From: PALSA-505 sp035308365
Lineage (GTDB): Bacteria > Actinomycetota > Actinomycetes > Streptosporangiales > Streptosporangiaceae
Length of the DNA: 41,866 nt
Assembly: GCA_035308365.1 (NCBI GenBank)
Contig: DATGGU010000069.1
Span: 1-41,866 of the forward strand
Direction: 5' to 3'
In this document: one piece after another, positions 1 to 9,137 of the stretch
How positions within the stretch are numbered: the first letter of the stretch is position 1
Layout of the letters: each line of letters opens with the position of its first letter
The notes under the pieces: model-generated
Database searches by the model: none
Told to the model about the DNA's origin: nothing
What the model saw: only the letters and a program-made list of their open reading frames with translations
Made by a program: the position numbers and the translations under genes

Positions 1-34
1 ACCGCCCTCCCCCCACCCCAACCCACCCGGACGG
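1..34 (+). repeat. 34-base exact repeat, copy 1 (A-PCP linker)
   Basis: The first 34 bases of the window are identical, and in the same reading frame, to 6609-6642 at the end of the A domain of the second NRPS. The two sequences part completely after base 34. It encodes TALPPPQPTRT. Because the window starts here, the match may extend much further upstream. It marks the end of a shared or converted A-domain block. Confidence 0.9.
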
Positions 35-3000
35 ATGACGCGGTCTTCGTGGAGCCGGCCAGCCCGGAGGAACGAGCGGTCGCAACGACGTTCCGGGAGG
101 TTCTGGGCGGCGGGCGGATTGGCGCGCAGGATGAGTTCTTCGCCCTCGGCGGTGACTCGATCCGCACCCTCAAGGTGATAGCCCTCCTGCGGGAGGCCGG
201 CTATGCCGCCACGCTGGAGCAGATATTCCTGTACCCGACGGTGCGGGCCCTCGCCGCCGCGCTGACCGCGGCCATATCGCCCGGCCAGAGCCCGAGCACC
301 GGCCCGGCCGCGCCGGCCGAGCCGTTCAGCCTGATCGATCCCGCCACCGCTGACCAGGTTCGGGCGAAGCACCAGGCCGAAGATGCCTACCCGATCACCG
401 CGCTGCAGGCCGGCATGATCTTCCACGGTGAGTACGGACCCGACCGTTCCACCTATCACGACGTGTTCACGATGCTGGTCACCGGCGCCTGTGACGCGGG
501 CGCGCTGCGGGCGGCGGCCGGTGAGGTGGTGGCACGGCATCCGGTGCTGCGCACTTCCTTCCACATCGCCGAGTTCGGTGAGCCGCTGCAGGTCGTGCAC
601 CAGGCCGCTGCCGCGCCGGTCATCGAAGCCGACCTGACCGGGATCGACCCTGACCTGGTGCCGGCGGCGCTCGCCGAGTTCCACGAAACGGAGAAAGCCC
701 ACCCGTTCGATCCCGCGACCCCGCCGCTGCTGCGGATCTACGTGCACTGGCTGCCCGCGGGCAGGTTCGCGCTGACGCTGAGCTTCCACCACGCCATCCT
801 GGACGGCTGGAGCGTTGCCGTGCTCACCACCGAGCTGCTCAGGCGCTATGTCGCGCACCTCGCGGGCACCCCGCTGCCGGCCGGCCCGCTGCCCATCACC
901 TATCGCGAGTTCGCCGCCGAGCAGCAATCCCTGCTGGCGGACCCGGCACACGCACAGTTCTGGGAGCAATCACTGACCGGCGCACCGGACACGCGGGTGC
1001 CATCCCTGCCCGGGCGGGACAGCCGCGGCACCGGGCCTGCCGAAACGGTGTCCGCCAACCTGCCGGGCCTGCTTCTCGCCGGGCTCGAAGCGGCCGCGCG
1101 AACCAGCAAGGTGCCGCTGCGCACCGTGCTGCTGGCCGTCCACCTGCGCGTCCTCGCGCTGGTCAGCGGCGGTCCCGACGTTGTCAGCGGAGTCGTGACA
1201 CACGGGCGGCCCCAGCACCAGGCCGCCGAACAGGTACTGGGGCTCTACCTGAACTCGGTGCCGCTGCGGGTGCACACCAGCCAGCGGAGCTGGTCGGCGC
1301 TCATCCGGGTGGTCTTCGACGCAGAGCTGGAAGTTCTTCCGCACCGGCTCTACCCGCTCCCGCAAATCCAGCGCCTCACCGGCCGGAACCCGGCGTTCCA
1401 GGTGCTGTTCGACTACCGGGACTTCCACATCTACGGGTCCTTGCCCGATGGGGACCGGCTGCAGGTTGCCGGATACCGGTTCTTCGAGCAGACCAACGTG
1501 CCGTTCGCGGCCAACTTCATCCGCTCGCCCGCTGATGGCTCGGTGGCGCTCCAGCTCAAGTACGACTCCGCGCGCTTCGCCCGTGACCAGGCAGAAAACA
1601 TACGGGAGCGGTACCTGCGGGCGCTCGCCGCGGTGGCGGCCGACCCGGCGGCCGACCCGCGGGCCGCCGCGCTGCTCGGGCCGGATGGCGCCCGGATCGA
1701 CGGCTGGAACCAGACACGGCACGACTACCCGGCAGGCATCATTCCCGGCCTCGTCGCCGCCCAGGTGCACCGGTCTCCGCAGGCCCCCGCCGTCTGGTCC
1801 GGCGGGAGCTGGCTCAGCTATGCCGAGTTCGGCCAGCGGGTGAACCGGCTGGCGAACTACCTCGTCACCTGCGGGGTCGCGCCTGGCGATGTCGTCGGCA
1901 TCTGCCTGGAACGTGGCGCGGAGCTCGTGACGGCGGTACATGCCGTGCTCACCGCCGGGGCCGCATACCTGCCACTGGAGCCCGCCTACCCGGCGGAGCG
2001 GCTCGCCTTCATGGCGGCCGACGCCGCAGTGTCCGCCGTCGTCACGACATCCGCGCTGGCCGGGCGGGTGCCCGGCCAGCGCGCCATCTGCCTGGATGCC
2101 GAGGCCGGCCGGATCGCGGCCCAGCCGCCCAACGGGCCGGCCGTGCCCATCCCGCCCACAGCGCTCGCCTACGTGATCTTCACGTCGGGCTCCACGGGGA
2201 CGCCCAAGGGCGTCGGGGTCAGCCACGCCGCGATCGTGAACCGCCTGCGCTGGATGCAGCAGGCGTTCCCGCTGACCGCCGCCGACCGGGTCGCACACAA
2301 GACGCCGTTCGGTTTCGACGTGTCCGTCTGGGAGCTGTGCTGGCCGCTGATGACCGGCGCCGGCCTTGTCGTCGCGGATCCCGAAGGCCACCGCAACCCC
2401 GGGTACCTGGGCCGCCTGGCACACGAGCAGCGGGTCACGGTCATGCACTTCGTCCCATCGATGCTGGAGGCGGTGCTGGAAGACTCCGGCGCGGTGGCCG
2501 GGCTCACCGGCCTGCGGTGGCTGCTGTGCTCCGGTGAGGCGCTGAGCGCCGGCCTCGCCATGCGCTTCCGCCGCGCGCTGCCCGGGGTGGCGCTGGAGAA
2601 TCTCTACGGCCCGACCGAGGCGGCCGTCGATGTCACCTGGCACTCCTGCACGGACGACGAGCCCCTGGTACCCATCGGCCGCCCCATCGCCAACACGCGC
2701 ATCGAGGTTCTCGACGAGACCGGCGAACGAGTGCCCATCGGCACCCCCGGTGAGGTGTGCATCGGGGGCGTCCAGCTCGCCCACGGCTATGTCGGCCGGC
2801 CTTCGCTCACCGCCGAGCGGTTCGTCCCCGACCCGGCCGGCCAACCGCCGGGCGGGCGGCTCTACCGCACCGGCGACCTGGGCCGGTGGCTGGCAGACGG
2901 GGAACTGGAGTACCTGGGCCGCCTGGACCTGCAGGTGAAGGTTCGCGGCTTCCGGGTCGAGCCCGGAGAGATCGAGGCGGCACTTACCGCCCAGCCGGGG

Positions 3001-3579
3001 ATCCGCGCCGCCGTGGTGGTGGCCCGGGAGGACCCGGCAGGCGGGCGGACCCTGATCGCCTACGTGGTCCCCACTGCCGCGCCCATTGACGGTGCCGGGC
3101 TCGCCGAACGGCTGCGCCAGCGGCTGCCGGGTCAGCTGATCCCGGCTGCGTTTGTGGAGCTCGGCGAGCTCCCGTTGACCCGCAACGGCAAGCTGGACCG
3201 GGCCGCGCTGCCTCCCCCTGGCCACAGCAGCGAGGTGCCGTTCGAAGAGCCCGCGCCCGGTGCGCAGGCGGCCGTCGCGGCGGTATGGGCGGAAGTGCTG
3301 GGGATCGGCGAGGTCAGCGCGCACGACAACTTCTTCGCGCTGGGCGGCGACTCCATCCGCAGCCTCAGGGTGGTCGCCCGGCTGCAGGACCGCGGCTACA
3401 GGCTCTCGGTGGAGCAGCTCTTCGCCAATCCGACCGTTCGCAGCCTGGGCGAGGTCATCGAGGCAGCCCCCGCCACCGGCGCACAGGCACCGCCCGGGCC
3501 GGCGCACGCCGCGTTCGGCCTTGTCAGCGAAGCCGACCTGGCATTGCTGCGGCAGCAATTCGGAGGTGATCCGCAGTGA
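1..3579 (+). CDS. Partial NRPS, PCP-C-A(Ser)-PCP
   Basis: The reading frame is open from base 1, so the gene begins upstream; a GTG at 49 falls inside the first carrier domain and is not the start. From base 1, the visible codons give the tail of an A domain, PCP1 (Ser at codon 53 in LGGDSI), a condensation domain (about 110-545, HHAILDG with the second His at codon 264), an adenylation domain (about 565-1065, core A3 near 727-738, FDVSVWE, NGK lysine) and PCP2 (Ser at codon 1118). Hand-aligning the A domain to GrsA gives the code DVWHLSLVDK, one residue from the common serine code DVWHLSLIDK, so it should load Ser. The C domain is of the YPITALQAGMIFH type, often seen after GGDSI-type carriers. 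The TGA overlaps the GTG of the next NRPS (GTGA), which should continue the chain. No epimerase domain is visible. Family and domains are firm; the substrate is a prediction. Confidence 0.96.
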   Translation, partial: TALPPPQPTRTDDAVFVEPASPEERAVATTFREVLGGGRIGAQDEFFALGGDSIRTLKVIALLREAGYAATLEQIFLYPTVRALAAALTAAISPGQSPSTGPAAPAEPFSLIDPATADQVRAKHQAEDAYPITALQAGMIFHGEYGPDRSTYHDVFTMLVTGACDAGALRAAAGEVVARHPVLRTSFHIAEFGEPLQVVHQAAAAPVIEADLTGIDPDLVPAALAEFHETEKAHPFDPATPPLLRIYVHWLPAGRFALTLSFHHAILDGWSVAVLTTELLRRYVAHLAGTPLPAGPLPITYREFAAEQQSLLADPAHAQFWEQSLTGAPDTRVPSLPGRDSRGTGPAETVSANLPGLLLAGLEAAARTSKVPLRTVLLAVHLRVLALVSGGPDVVSGVVTHGRPQHQAAEQVLGLYLNSVPLRVHTSQRSWSALIRVVFDAELEVLPHRLYPLPQIQRLTGRNPAFQVLFDYRDFHIYGSLPDGDRLQVAGYRFFEQTNVPFAANFIRSPADGSVALQLKYDSARFARDQAENIRERYLRALAAVAADPAADPRAAALLGPDGARIDGWNQTRHDYPAGIIPGLVAAQVHRSPQAPAVWSGGSWLSYAEFGQRVNRLANYLVTCGVAPGDVVGICLERGAELVTAVHAVLTAGAAYLPLEPAYPAERLAFMAADAAVSAVVTTSALAGRVPGQRAICLDAEAGRIAAQPPNGPAVPIPPTALAYVIFTSGSTGTPKGVGVSHAAIVNRLRWMQQAFPLTAADRVAHKTPFGFDVSVWELCWPLMTGAGLVVADPEGHRNPGYLGRLAHEQRVTVMHFVPSMLEAVLEDSGAVAGLTGLRWLLCSGEALSAGLAMRFRRALPGVALENLYGPTEAAVDVTWHSCTDDEPLVPIGRPIANTRIEVLDETGERVPIGTPGEVCIGGVQLAHGYVGRPSLTAERFVPDPAGQPPGGRLYRTGDLGRWLADGELEYLGRLDLQVKVRGFRVEPGEIEAALTAQPGIRAAVVVAREDPAGGRTLIAYVVPTAAPIDGAGLAERLRQRLPGQLIPAAFVELGELPLTRNGKLDRAALPPPGHSSEVPFEEPAPGAQAAVAAVWAEVLGIGEVSAHDNFFALGGDSIRSLRVVARLQDRGYRLSVEQLFANPTVRSLGEVIEAAPATGAQAPPGPAHAAFGLVSEADLALLRQQFGGDPQ

Positions 3580-6500
3580 CGAGCGTCACGGATACCACCC
3601 GGGCCGGCTACCAGGCCCGGGGGGCCGGCGGGCTGGAGGACGCTTACCCGCTCACGGCCATGCAGGCGGGGATGCTGTTTCACAGCGAGCTTGAACCCAA
3701 CTCGGCCACCTATCACGACGTGTTCACGCTCACCCTGCGCGGACCTTGCGACCTGCGGGCCCTGACTGCCGCGTTCGGTGAGGTCACGGCCCGCCATCCG
3801 GTGCTGCGGACATCGTTCAACCTCACCGACTTCAGCGAGCCGCTCCAGCTCGTCCACACCGAGGCCAGCCCGCCCATCTTCCAGCACGACCTGTCCGGGG
3901 TACCCGCGGAGCAGGCCAGGCAGGATCTGCTGGACTGGCGGGAGCAGGAGAAGCGCAGCAGCCTTGACTGGAGCTCCGCGCCGCTGCTGCGGGTCTTTGT
4001 GCACCGGCTTCCAGCGGGCCTGTTCGCCGTGACGATGAGCTTCCACCACGCCATCCTCGACGGCTGGAGCGTGGCCACGCTCACCACCGAGGTGCTCCGC
4101 CGGTACGCCGCGCACCTGGCCGGCCAGCCGGAGCCGGTCGTGAAGCTGCCCGTCAGCTACCGGGATTTCGCCGCCGCTGAGCGTGCTCTGGTCGCTTCGC
4201 CGGAAGCGGCCGGCTTCTGGCGCGCCGCGACCTCGGAAGCACCGGCCACCCTGCTGCCCAGGCTGCCTGGGTATCCGGCCGGCGCTGGCGAGGATACCGA
4301 GGTGGCCGCTTGCGTGATCGGCGCGGATGTGACCGCGGCGCTGACCGGTGTCGCGCGGCGGCTGCGCGTCCCGCTGCGCACCGTCCTGCTCGCCGTCCAT
4401 CTCAGGATTCTTGGCCTGATCACCGGTGAGGTGGACGTGACCACGGGGATGGTCACCCATGGCCGGCCCGAGCACGAGGCCGGTGAGCAGGTGCTCGGGC
4501 TGTTCCTGAACAGCATCCCCGTCCGGGTCACGGTGGCTCAGCCAAGCTGGGTGGAGCTGATCCGTGCTGTCTTCAACCGCGAGCTGGCCTGCCTGGCCTA
4601 CCGGGCCTACCCGCTGTTCGAGATCCAGCGGGTAGCGGAGCGGTCGCCGTTGTTCGAGGCCCTCTTCGACTATCGCGACTTCCACGTCTACGGCGGCCTG
4701 GCCGGTGAAGCGCCGGTACAAGTCGTACAGCAGGACTTCTTCGAGCAGACCAACCTGCCTTTCGGTGCCGCGTTCGCACGGTCACCCGCGACGGGCGAGC
4801 TCAGCCTGACGCTCACCTACAACCGTCATCAGTTCCCGCCAGCCCAGATCGACCAGGCCATGGGCTTCTACCAGCAGGCGCTGACGGCGGTCGCCGCCGA
4901 TCCGGACGGCGACCCGCGCCCCACGGACGCCATGCTCGCGGCTGAGGTGGGGTTGCTGGGTGGGTGGAATGCGACGGGGGTGGTGTGGCCGGGGGTGGGG
5001 CCGGGTGAGGGGGTGGTGCCGGGGTGGCTGGCGGCGGCGGCGCGGCGGTGGCCGGGGGCGGCGGGGGTGTGGGCTGGTGGTGAGTGGGTGGGGCTGGGTG
5101 CGCTGGTGGAGCGGGTGAACCGGTGGGCGTGGTGGCTGGCGGGGCAGGGGGTGCGGGCGGGGGATGTGGTGGGGGTGCTGCTGGAGCGGGGGGTGGATTT
5201 GGTGGTGGCGGTGCATGCGGTGCAGGCGGCGGGTGGGGCGTATCTGCCGCTGGATCCGGCTGATCCGCCGGCCCGGCTGGCGTTCATGTGCGCCGATGCC
5301 GGGGTGCGGGTGGTGATCACCACCGCCGCCCTGGCCAGCCTGCTCCCCACCGGCGGCACGGCCCCCACCCGCGGCACGGCCCCCACCGGCGGCACGGCTG
5401 CCACCGGCGGCACGGCTGGCACCGGCACCGGCGGCGGCGCGGCTGCCGCCGCGGTGGGCGGGGGTGGGGTGCGGGTGGTGCTGGCCGAGCAGGCGGCGGC
5501 CGCGCTGGCCAGCCAGCCGGCCGGGCCGGTGCCGGTGGCGGTGCACCCGCAGATGCTGGCCTATGTCCTGTACACCTCGGGCTCGACCGGGCAGCCCAAG
5601 GCGGTCGCGGTCAGCCACGCCGCGATCGTGAACCGGCTGCGCTGGATGCAGCACACCTTCCCGCTCGGCCCCACCGACCGGGTCCTGCACAAAACCCCGG
5701 CCACCTTCGACGTGTCGGTCTGGGAACTGTGCTGGCCCCTGCTGGCCGGCGCCGGCCTGATCATCGCCGACCCCGGCGGCCACCGCGACACCAGCTACCT
5801 GATCACCCTGGCCGCCCGCCAGCACGTCAGCACCGCCCACTTCGTCCCCTCGATGCTGGCCGCCTTCCTCGACGAAGACCACACCCGCCCCGGCGGGCTC
5901 GCCGCCGCACTGCCCACCTTGCGCCAGGTGTTCAGCTCCGGCGAACCCCTGCCCCCCGCCCTGGCCACCCGGTTCACCCACACCCTGCCCACCACCGCCC
6001 TGCACAACCTCTACGGCCCCACCGAAGCCGCCATCGACGTCACCTGGCACCCCTGCACCGGCCACGACGACCCCCTGCCCATCGGCACCCCCATCGCCAA
6101 CACCCACATCCGCATCCTGGACCCCACCGGCCAGCAAACCCCCATCGGCGTCCCCGGCGAACTGTGCATCGCCGGCCCCCAGCTCGCCCACGGCTACCTG
6201 CACCGGCCCGCGCTGACCGCCGCCGCCTTCACCCCCGACCCGCACGGCCCCCCCGGCACCCGCCTCTACCACACCGGCGACCACGCCCGCTGGCTGCCCA
6301 CCGGCACCCTGCAATACCTCGGCCGCCGCGACCACCAAATCAAAATCCGCGGCATGCGCGCCGAACTCGGCGAAATCGAAGCCGCCCTGACCAGCCACCC
6401 CCACATCGCCGCCGCCGCCGCCACCACCCACCCCACCCCCACCGGCCCCACCCTCACCGGCTACCTCGTCCCCACCAACCCAGACCACCCCCCCACCCCC

Positions 6501-7721
6501 ACCGACCTGCACGACCACCTCGCCACCACCCTGCCCCCCCACATGATCCCCACCACCTACCAAATCCTCCCCCACCTCCCCACCACCCCCTCCGGCAAAC
6601 TCCACCGCACCGCCCTCCCCCCACCCCAACCCACCCGGACGGCCGGCTACTCGCCACCGCGCGACCAGGTGGAGGCGCGGCTCGCGTCGATATGGGAGGA
6701 ACTGCTCGGGCGGCCAGCGGTTGGCATCACCGACGACTTCTTCGCCCTCGGCGGGCACTCACTGCTGGCGCTGCGCCTCGCCGTGCGCATCCGCCAGGAA
6801 CTCGGCAGGGAACTGCCGGTGGCCACCGTGCTGATGTCGCCAACCATCGGGCAGCTCGCCAGCGAACTCCGGCGGCCCGAGGACATGGGCTCGGCCAGCC
6901 TGGTGGTGCCGCTGCGGGCCAGCGGCACCCGGCCCGCGCTGATCCTGTCGCACGCGCTGGGCGGTCAGGTGTTCCGCTACCGGCCGCTGGCGGCGCGGCT
7001 CGGCGAGGACCAGCCCGTCTACACGATCCCGGCCCGTGGTCTCCTGCCGGGACAGGACCCACACGAGACCCTGGACGAGATGGCGGACGACTACGTCCGC
7101 TACATCCGTTCCGTACGGCCACACGGCCCCTACATACTCGGCGGCTTCTGCATCGGCGGAAACATCGCGCTGGAGGTGGCCCGGCGGCTGCGCGCCGGGG
7201 GGGAACAGGTGCCGCTGGTCTTCCCGGTCTGGTCATCGGCGACGGAGCCCGTGGTGCGATCCTCGCTCAACGACGAGACCATGCTGATGATCCATGCCCT
7301 GGCCGGGGGCGTGAACGCCCTGCGCACGATAGACCTGGACAAGTTGCGCGAGTTGCCCACCGAAGAGCGGCTGATCTCGATCATCAACGCCTCCGAGCGT
7401 GAGCAGCGGCTCCGGCCGGACACCGCCGACCTGGAGCAGGCCCGCCGCTACGTGCGGGTGTTCAAGGCCAATGCCAACGCCGTGGGCTACTACCAGCACG
7501 AGCCCTACGACGGCGACGTCGTTCTGCTCCAGCCAGTGGACGATCCCGAGATCACACCAGGAGACGACTTCGGCTGGCGCGACGTCGTCACCGGCAACTT
7601 CGCCGTCGCACCGATCCCGGGTACCCGCTTCACCTCTGTATACGAACCGCTGGTCGCCGAGATGGCCGCGCAGATGAGGAGATGGATGGACCGTGGCTTC
7701 ACAAACGACACCGCAGAGTGA
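3576..7721 (+). CDS. Terminal NRPS, C-A(Ser)-PCP-TE
   Basis: A 1381-residue NRPS that starts at a GTG overlapping the previous stop. Domains are C (about 20-455, HHAILDG), A (about 470-985), PCP (about 1000-1085, Ser1062 in LGGHSL) and a C-terminal thioesterase-like domain (about 1105-1381). The A domain reads DVWHFSLIDK by hand alignment to GrsA, close to the EntF-type serine code. Being the only module with a TE, it should be the last step, adding Ser and releasing the chain. Two oddities stand out. The nucleophile motif is GFCIGG, so Cys1192 replaces Ser, and the expected Asp and His positions look like Trp1219 and Arg1351. The A domain, about 4941-6642, also has codon use unlike the flanking C, PCP and TE, and carries a hexapeptide repeat insertion at 5355-5426. 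The first residues of the downstream MFS gene overlap its 3' end. Confidence 0.96.
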   Translation: MTSVTDTTRAGYQARGAGGLEDAYPLTAMQAGMLFHSELEPNSATYHDVFTLTLRGPCDLRALTAAFGEVTARHPVLRTSFNLTDFSEPLQLVHTEASPPIFQHDLSGVPAEQARQDLLDWREQEKRSSLDWSSAPLLRVFVHRLPAGLFAVTMSFHHAILDGWSVATLTTEVLRRYAAHLAGQPEPVVKLPVSYRDFAAAERALVASPEAAGFWRAATSEAPATLLPRLPGYPAGAGEDTEVAACVIGADVTAALTGVARRLRVPLRTVLLAVHLRILGLITGEVDVTTGMVTHGRPEHEAGEQVLGLFLNSIPVRVTVAQPSWVELIRAVFNRELACLAYRAYPLFEIQRVAERSPLFEALFDYRDFHVYGGLAGEAPVQVVQQDFFEQTNLPFGAAFARSPATGELSLTLTYNRHQFPPAQIDQAMGFYQQALTAVAADPDGDPRPTDAMLAAEVGLLGGWNATGVVWPGVGPGEGVVPGWLAAAARRWPGAAGVWAGGEWVGLGALVERVNRWAWWLAGQGVRAGDVVGVLLERGVDLVVAVHAVQAAGGAYLPLDPADPPARLAFMCADAGVRVVITTAALASLLPTGGTAPTRGTAPTGGTAATGGTAGTGTGGGAAAAAVGGGGVRVVLAEQAAAALASQPAGPVPVAVHPQMLAYVLYTSGSTGQPKAVAVSHAAIVNRLRWMQHTFPLGPTDRVLHKTPATFDVSVWELCWPLLAGAGLIIADPGGHRDTSYLITLAARQHVSTAHFVPSMLAAFLDEDHTRPGGLAAALPTLRQVFSSGEPLPPALATRFTHTLPTTALHNLYGPTEAAIDVTWHPCTGHDDPLPIGTPIANTHIRILDPTGQQTPIGVPGELCIAGPQLAHGYLHRPALTAAAFTPDPHGPPGTRLYHTGDHARWLPTGTLQYLGRRDHQIKIRGMRAELGEIEAALTSHPHIAAAAATTHPTPTGPTLTGYLVPTNPDHPPTPTDLHDHLATTLPPHMIPTTYQILPHLPTTPSGKLHRTALPPPQPTRTAGYSPPRDQVEARLASIWEELLGRPAVGITDDFFALGGHSLLALRLAVRIRQELGRELPVATVLMSPTIGQLASELRRPEDMGSASLVVPLRASGTRPALILSHALGGQVFRYRPLAARLGEDQPVYTIPARGLLPGQDPHETLDEMADDYVRYIRSVRPHGPYILGGFCIGGNIALEVARRLRAGGEQVPLVFPVWSSATEPVVRSSLNDETMLMIHALAGGVNALRTIDLDKLRELPTEERLISIINASEREQRLRPDTADLEQARRYVRVFKANANAVGYYQHEPYDGDVVLLQPVDDPEITPGDDFGWRDVVTGNFAVAPIPGTRFTSVYEPLVAEMAAQMRRWMDRGFTNDTAE
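5355..5426 (+). repeat. Four 18-base units coding a GTAPTG-type hexapeptide
   Basis: Four tandem units (5355, 5373, 5391, 5409) encode GTAPTR, GTAPTG, GTAATG and GTAGTG inside the A domain of the second NRPS, between the early A motifs and A3. They lengthen a surface loop in frame. This insert is absent from the serine A domain of the first NRPS. Confidence 0.85.
6609..6642 (+). repeat. 34-base exact repeat, copy 2 (A-PCP linker)
   Basis: This is the partner of the repeat at 1-34, identical at all 34 positions. It lies at the end of the C-rich, compositionally odd A domain; immediately after it (from about 6643) codon use returns to that of the rest of the cluster. Confidence 0.9.
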
Positions 7722-9126
7722 GTCTCCCCAGCCGGCTTCGGGCGCACCGGCCACGACCACGGAGCCAGCCGAGCCCACCGCCACCGCGGAGCCAGCCGAG
7801 CCCACCGCGGCCGCGCAGCCGGCCGGGCCCGCCGCGGCCGCCGCGTCCGGCGGCACCGGGCCGGATGCCACGGCCGGTAAGACCCCCCAGCCGAGCTTGT
7901 GGCACCACCCGGACTTCCTGAAGCTGTGGGGCGGCCAGAGCATCTCCCTCATCGGCACGCAGGTGACCGTGGTCGCCCTGCCGCTGACGGCGGTGCTCCT
8001 GCTGCACGCCACGGCGGGTCAGATGGGCCTGCTGGGCGCGCTGGCCCGGGCCCCGTTCGCGCTGTTCCTGTTCGCCGGGGTCTGGGCCGACCGGTTCCGC
8101 CGCCGGCCAACCATGATCGTCACCGACCTCGGCCGCGGGCTGCTGATCGCGCTGATCCCCGCGCTGTTCCTGGCCGGTGCGCTGAACATGACCGCGCTCT
8201 ACCCGATCGTGTTCATCGTCGGGGCGCTCGGGGTCCTCTTCGAGACCGCCAACCAGTCCTTCATCCCCTCGCTGGTCGACCGGGAACTGGTACCGGAGGC
8301 GAACGCCAAATTCCAGATCAGCCAGTCGGTCGCCCAGGTGGGTGGCCCTGGGCTGGCCGGCCTGCTGGTCACGGTGTTCTCCGCGGCCAGCATCATCGTG
8401 ATCGATGCCGTCTCCTACTTCGTCGGGGCGGTGGCCAGCTTCATGATCCGCAAGCCCGAGGCACGGCCCGGTGGCACCAGCAAGCCGCCGAAGGTGTTCG
8501 CCGCCATCGGCGCCGGGCTCAAGTGGGTCTGGGTCCAGCCGGTCATCCGGCCGATGATGTTCGCGACCGCCTTCTACATGACGTTCGCGGCCGGTATCCA
8601 GGCGCTGTACGCGCTGTACCTGCGGGACAGCCTGCACCTCAGCGGCACGTGGATCGGCCTGACGTTCGCCTTCCTCGGTGTCGGCGCCATCGCCGGATCC
8701 CTGCTCTCGCTCCGGATCCTGCGGCGGACCGGTCCCGGGCCCGCCGCCTTCTGGGCGACCGTGATCGGCAATGCGGCGTTCCTGCTCATTCCGTTCGCGG
8801 CCGGGCCGACCTGGGTCAAGGTCGCGATGCTCGCCGCGGCCCAGATATTCATCGGGATGTCGGGGCCGATCGCCCAGGTCGGCATGGGTTCGCTGCGGAT
8901 GGTCCTGACGCCCAACGAAATGCAGGGCCGGGTGGTCGCGACGTTCCGTGGCCTGTCCCTTGGGCTCGCGCCGGTGGGTGCGCTGTTCGGCGGCCTGCTC
9001 GCCGAGGCGGTGGGCCTGCGCCCGACCTTGATCGTCTTCGCCGTGGGGGTGCTGGTGCCGATCTTCGTCATGCTCTTCTCCCCGATCCCGGGGACCCGGA
9101 GCTTCCCCCAGCCCGCGGGCAAGTAA
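7693..9126 (+). CDS. MFS exporter (EntS/DHA3-like)
   Basis: A 477-residue membrane protein. Residues 1 to about 70 are a low-complexity Ala/Pro/Glu/Thr tail made of repeats such as AEPTA. It is followed by WHHPDFLKLWGGQSISLIG and about 12 hydrophobic segments, with the loop ADRFRRRP after the second segment, typical of drug:H+ antiporters in the group that includes the enterobactin exporter EntS. It probably exports the product of the surrounding cluster and may give self-resistance. The GTG start overlaps the NRPS stop by 29 bases; a GAGGAG at 7676-7681 lies 11 bases upstream and no ATG in this frame fits better. The long N-terminal tail is unusual for the family. Export of this particular product is inferred from position only. 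Confidence 0.9.
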   Translation: MASQTTPQSESPQPASGAPATTTEPAEPTATAEPAEPTAAAQPAGPAAAAASGGTGPDATAGKTPQPSLWHHPDFLKLWGGQSISLIGTQVTVVALPLTAVLLLHATAGQMGLLGALARAPFALFLFAGVWADRFRRRPTMIVTDLGRGLLIALIPALFLAGALNMTALYPIVFIVGALGVLFETANQSFIPSLVDRELVPEANAKFQISQSVAQVGGPGLAGLLVTVFSAASIIVIDAVSYFVGAVASFMIRKPEARPGGTSKPPKVFAAIGAGLKWVWVQPVIRPMMFATAFYMTFAAGIQALYALYLRDSLHLSGTWIGLTFAFLGVGAIAGSLLSLRILRRTGPGPAAFWATVIGNAAFLLIPFAAGPTWVKVAMLAAAQIFIGMSGPIAQVGMGSLRMVLTPNEMQGRVVATFRGLSLGLAPVGALFGGLLAEAVGLRPTLIVFAVGVLVPIFVMLFSPIPGTRSFPQPAGK

Positions 9127-9137
9127 GGACGGCTGTG

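Noticed and set aside
970..3558. Long - strand open frame opposite the first NRPS, and similar frames opposite other NRPS/PKS genes
   Set aside because: They encode low-complexity Arg/Gly/Pro/His-rich sequence with no motifs and arise from the high GC third codon position of the true gene on the other strand.
1..3579. Epimerase domain in the first NRPS
   Set aside because: GGDSI carriers and the YPITALQAGMIFH C type suggested a D-amino acid step, but no separate E domain is present between PCP and C in the visible sequence.
1..9126. Enterobactin-like siderophore cluster
   Set aside because: Serine modules and an EntS-like exporter suggested this, but there are no aryl-acid genes, there are two separate Ser modules, and PKS and LanB genes share the operon.
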